A stretch of 64,000 bases of DNA from Cystobasidiopsis lactophilus (taxonomy: Eukaryota; Basidiomycota; Agaricostilbomycetes; Agaricostilbales; Chionosphaeraceae), in the NCBI GenBank assembly GCA_001599975.1, contig BCIO01000004.1, positions 2,453,328 through 2,517,327 of the forward strand. Direction: 5' to 3'. Positions 59,955 to 64,000 of the stretch are shown here, in pieces. Below the pieces are notes generated by a model. It searched no databases and was not told where the DNA came from. It worked only from the letters and a program-made list of their open reading frames with translations. Numbering within the stretch: the first letter of the stretch is position 1; each line of letters opens with the position of its first letter. A program made the translations under genes and the position numbers.

Positions 59955-60633
59955 GGCGCTACCGCATGGGCGCTGGCGAGGGGTGGCCGGCGAAGGCCAA
60001 GGGGCGCTCCGCTGAATGCTAGACTCTCTCTCGAGCGCTCGCAGCCTGCCACTCAACTACAGCTCTGCCACGCCAATACGTCAACTCAAGGGAGAACTGA
60101 CGCGAAGACAACGGCAAGCAAGTGATAGAGAGAACATGGACTCTATTGCAAGAGGGGGAGAAAAGACTAGGGACGAAAATGGCGTGGAGGCGGACAGACA
60201 TAGTACAAGGGAAGGGAATCGAAAGGTGTGAAGAGCGAAAGGCGNGGATTACAGCTCCTCGTCGGTGAACACTTCCTCGCCACGTTTTCGGCGCGCTAGA
60301 GCGNAACTTCAACTCAGAAGGTGTTGCGACGACTTAGAAAGACGAAGGCGACTCACCCATGCGGTCCTTTTTCGCTTTTCTGGCCTCGCTTGACGTGAGC
60401 TTCTTCGCCTTCTTGTTGGCTTCGATCTTGTTCTGAAGAAGAGGGGGAGAGAGGGTCAGTTTTGTTGGGGGGACAGACAACGATGCTAAAGCGACTCACT
60501 CCCATGGCATCGAACTGGTCCTCCTCCTCGCCCTCCTTCTTGTCAATGCGGGCGCCAGAGCCTTGGCCCTCGACCCAGTTGTGCCCTGAGGCGACCAGGT
60601 GGCCGTCCTTCATGGCCCAGGTTTCCGTGCAGA
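59955..60633 (-). repeat. Right arm of the inverted duplication
   Basis: The native-looking arm: it runs from 21 bp upstream of COQ2 through the spacer into the last three exons of EF3, without interrupting either gene. Two single N bases (60245 and 60304) sit in it, one 3' of the EF3 stop and one in the last EF3 intron. Confidence 0.9.
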
Positions 60634-63600
60634 TCGACTCGGAGAACTCCTGGTTGTGGGTAATGACGAGGACACCGCCCTCGAAGGTCTTGAGGGCAGA
60701 GATGAGGGCCGCCAACGACTCGCGATCGAGGTAGTTGGTCGGTTCGCTGTGGACAGGCCCGATTGAGACCAAAGGCCGCGAAGCAGAAACGACAAGACTC
60801 ACTCGAGGATGATGACGTGAGGCTTACGCCATGAGGCGGCAGCCAAGACGACCTTGACCTTCTGGCCACCAGAGAGACCGCGCATGGTGTTGTGGGTGAC
60901 GAACTCGGCCTCCAAGCCGAAGTCGGCAAAATGGGCCTCGATTTCCTTGCGGACCAAAGGACGCAGCAGGCCGAGGCGTTGCGCCTCCTTGGTGTCAAGA
61001 GCAATGACCTTTTTCTCGAAACCGCGCTTGATCAAATCGTCCTGGAGGCAGATGTGAGCAAGGGTGGGATGCGAGACGTCGATGAAAAAAGCTTACACGT
61101 GGTAGCCAGATGTTCTCGGAAGAGGACATGGCCTTGAAGGTCACCTCGTACTCGTACGACTGCTTGAGCTTCTTGCGGGCGACGATCTCGTCGATGATGC
61201 GCTTCTGGCCCTCGATGACAATGTTGGCGCCCTCCTTCATCTTCTTCTCGTCCTCCTCGCTGATCTGGCGGTTGGCCTTGGACAGCTCCTCGATGTCCTC
61301 ACCCGTTTGGTAACGCCACAGCATGTACTCGAGCGGGGTCTTGTCGAGATGGTGGTCGATGTGGTGGAAGGCGTGCTGGGCAACGTAGCCGATGACCAAG
61401 TTGGGGTGCTTCCAGACTTCACCCTTGGTGGGCTCGGTCTCAGCAACGAGCAGCTTGACCAAGGTCGACTTGCCGGAACCGTTGGGGCCGAGGACGGCGA
61501 CACGGGAAGAAAGGGAGATCTGGAGGGTGACATCGTACAGCTGCTGGACCTTGGAGGTTGGGTATTGGAAGTCGACGTGACGCATCTTGGCGAGCGACTT
61601 CTCCTTGGTCTTGACACCTTCCAAGAGCGGCGGGTTGGGGAACTTGAAGGTGTACTCTTCGAGCGGGTTGAGCTCGTAGTAGGCCTTGGCCTCGGGCACC
61701 TGCTTGACGAAGGCCTCGAGGTTGCCGCGGTACCGCTTGACCTTGAAGCGGTTCAAGTGGAGGATATCGGTGACCGTGTTGTTGAGGAAGCCCGAGTCGT
61801 GGGAAACGATGATCGAGGTGCAGGTGGTCAAGGAGGTGAGGTAGTCGACGAGCCACTGGACGTTGACGACGTCCAAATGGTTGGTGGGCTCGTCCAAGAG
61901 CAGGATATCGGCCTTGAAGAGAACGGCGCGGACCAAAGCCAGCTTCATCTTCCAACCACCGGACAGACCGCCGATGGGCTCCTCCCAGCGGGCCTCTGCG
62001 AAGCCGAGCTGGACCAAGGTGGCCTTCATCTCCTCCTCGGAGGCCTGGATGCGCTTGTCTTGCTTGATCCACTCCAAAATGCCAATGTCGGCCTCGGAGC
62101 CGTCAATGTCGTGCTCGACGTAGAAAGTGCGGACGACGTCAGGGGAGGGGAAGCCCTCGACCTGGCCGTTATGGATGGCGCGCATGAGGGTCGACTTGCC
62201 AGAGCCGTTGCGGCCGCAAAGGCCGTAGCGGTGGCCACGCTTGAGGCGGAGAGTGGCGGTGTTAAGCAAGATCTTGGCGCCATAGGCCAACGAGAAGGTG
62301 CAGTTGCAGAGGTCCTCGCCCTCCTCTTCGTCGTCGAGGGCCTCGACGGTCTCGCCGGCCTCCTTGGCGGTGCGCTCAAGGAGCTCCTTGACGATGGGCT
62401 GGGCCTTGGCGACGTCCGGCGTGGCCAACGAGACGTAGGGCACCAAAGCGGTTTCCCACTCGGTGAGCTCGTAGTTGCGGGCGTTGATGAGGGCGGCCGC
62501 GAGCTGGGCGACGTAGAAGGCGAGAGGGGAGGTGGCGGTGAGCTGGGTGGAGGGGAAGAACTTCTTGACGGCGTTAACCAAGTTGGCGGCGACCGGCTTG
62601 GGGTCCTGCACGCGCGGGGGTGGTGCGTTGGCGCCGTCGCCCTCGACCTTTGCGACCTCCTGGACGGTCTTGATAGCCTTGGCGACAACGCCGCGGGCTT
62701 CCGGGTCGGCGACCTGCTCCTCGAGCTTGATGAGGCCGGGGAGAATCTTGGGCAAGAAAGGTCGGACGGTGAACTCGTTATCGACGAGCTTGGTCACTGG
62801 GAGCAGCAAGTCGCGTCAGTCGAGGAATGTGGGGAAAAAAGCAGGCTAAAGTCAACTGACTGTTGTCGATGATGACAGCGACCTTTCGGCGGGTAGCGGT
62901 GAGGCGCTCGTTGAGGCCTCTTGCCAATAGGGGAGCCATGAGGGAAAGAGTGGGCGAGTCAACCTCTGAAACGAACGTGGTCGCAGCGAGCAGCTGGATG
63001 GTCTTGGGGACTTCCTCCTCGGGCTTGAGCAGGCAGTTGATGAGCGCAGGGATGAACTTCTCAATGTCCTTGTTGGAGATGAGGTTGCAGCTGGTCGTGA
63101 GCGTCGCGCGGGCCTTCTTCTTGACGTCGGCCTTGGTGTCGTGGATGAGATCGGCAAGGACGGGGACGACGTAGGGCATGGCGGAGGCGATCTGCTGGGG
63201 GGCCGAGTTGACGAGGATGTCGAGGATCTCGAGGCCGCCGACCTTGACTTGCCACTTGCCGGAAGTGGAGATGTGCTGGAGGATGATGGGCAAGAGGAGG
63301 GTCGAGGCCCAGGGGGACATGACCTTGGCCAAGGCGGCGGTGGCCTCGACGGCGGCGGCGCGGACACCGGTGATCTTATCGGCAAAGGTCTCGCCGACGA
63401 GGAGGTCGAGGACCTTCTCGAAGATGAAAGGCTCGACGGCGTGGCCGACACCGGCATCAGCGAGCGACTTGATGAGCTGGCAGGCGCCCTCGCGCGCGAC
63501 CGGGTTCTTCTTGTCGGCAAGGGCCTTCTCGATGGCATCGGCGAGTCCGAGGTGGACAAACGCTTGAGGGCCTTCGATCTGTAAAAAAATTTGACATCAC

Positions 63601-63958
63601 CCGTTAGCGCCGAATTCGCGTCCTCGCTGGGCAACTTGAATAGGGACGCGGGGGACTAACCTTGACAAGGTTGACGAGCTCAGAGGCGGCGGTCTCCCTC
63701 TGGAGGGCGTCGGTCGCGGTCATGAGCGCGCCGAGGTCAATCTTGGCCTCGTCTTTTGAGCCATCGACGGCGGCGGCCTGGGCGGCGTGCGAGTCCTCGC
63801 CAACGACGGCGGGCGCAATCTTGACGGGCGTAGGGACGGCCACGTTCTTGGCAGCTTTGACAGGAGCAGGCGACACTGCAAGGGAGAGGGGCGAGCCCAA
63901 CGTTTCAGCTCATGCGCCGCCACCAAGTGCCAATGCATAGCCAATGAGGGCACTCACT
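60249..63958 (-). CDS. TEF3: Translation elongation factor 3 (EF3)
   Basis: A fungal ribosome-bound ABC ATPase that helps release E-site tRNA during elongation. The N-terminal HEAT repeats include PFIFEKVLDLLVGETFADKI, LLLPIILQHISTSGKWQVKV and KFIPALINCLLKPEEEVPKT. ABC1 has Walker A GRNGSGKST, signature LSGGW and Walker B LLLDEPTNHLD. ABC2 has GPNGSGKST, a chromodomain-like insert, LSGGQKVKVVLAAASWRKPH and LDEPTNYLD joined across an intron. The basic tail ends ARRKRGEEVFTDEEL with TAA at 60249-60251. The frame begins MSPAPVKAAKNVAVPTPVK, and its ATG is itself split by an 82-nt intron: A at 63958, TG at 63875-63874. Seven or more introns. Upstream non-coding exon sequence runs to the window edge. 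Confidence 0.95.
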
Positions 63959-64000
63959 TCTAGCTGGATATCTCTAACTGGAATAAGAAATTCTAGGTGT

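Noticed and set aside
54107-60633. The inverted arms as terminal repeats of a DNA transposon
   Set aside because: The arms are host EF3/COQ2 sequence, no transposase lies between them, and no target-site duplication is visible at the outer ends.
61307-62872. A 521-codon open frame on the plus strand
   Set aside because: It is antisense to EF3, whose strong C/G-ending codon bias keeps the opposite strand free of stops. The peptide is a Val/Gly/Leu/Asp shadow with no domain.

Overview
The window is nuclear DNA of a filamentous basidiomycete, most likely an Agaricomycotina (mushroom-lineage) fungus. Genes are dense and on both strands. Nearly all are cut by many short (about 40-80 nt) GT-AG introns with CTNA-type branch sites. 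The contents point the same way: fungal translation elongation factor 3, an FTR1 iron permease, OCH1-like glycosyltransferases, and a three-copy cluster of a basidiomycete seven-helix family (DUF6534-like). Genus cannot be named from the sequence alone. All product names come from reading translated motifs by eye; spliced models are mine and were not tested against transcripts.

Layout. 1-10.2 kb: the tail of an unknown gene, a small unknown gene, an SDR-family epimerase/dehydratase, a DHA1 drug:H+ antiporter, and two tandem OCH1-like glycosyltransferases of which one has a changed DXD motif. 11-16.7 kb: the DEAD-box helicase FAL1 (eIF4A-III), the iron permease FTR1 with CCAAT boxes upstream, and a small unknown gene. 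17-26.3 kb: an anion:cation symporter-type MFS transporter, a TPR-SET protein whose terminal codons and stop are tandemly duplicated, an F-box-like protein, and two tandem MGST3 (MAPEG) genes. 26.5-35.3 kb: a housekeeping block with head-to-head splicing factors CWC22 and SLT11, a SERCA-type Ca2+ ATPase and mitochondrial ribosomal protein MRPL31. 36-54 kb: a secreted orphan, two tandem Ser/Thr-rich single-pass membrane proteins, a large kinase with an MLKL-like N-terminal bundle, an aldo-keto reductase, the COMPASS subunit BRE2, three tandem seven-helix proteins, and a probable Mediator subunit MED11. 54.1-64 kb: a 5.2 kb block (alpha/beta hydrolase, MFS transporter, COQ2) lies between two inverted arms of about 680 bp that carry the 3' end of the EF3 gene; the intact EF3 gene fills the end of the window.

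How the genes work together. CWC22 brings eIF4A-III to the spliceosome for exon-junction complex assembly, and FAL1, CWC22 and SLT11 all lie within 20 kb, which is notable in so intron-rich a genome. EF3, MRPL31, SERCA, COQ2, BRE2 and MED11 are ordinary core genes. The most unusual stretch is 36-53 kb, where surface or secreted proteins, duplicated gene families and an MLKL-like kinase suggest cell-surface sensing or regulated cell death; that link is inference. No transposon, virus-derived element, CRISPR array, rRNA or tRNA gene was recognised.
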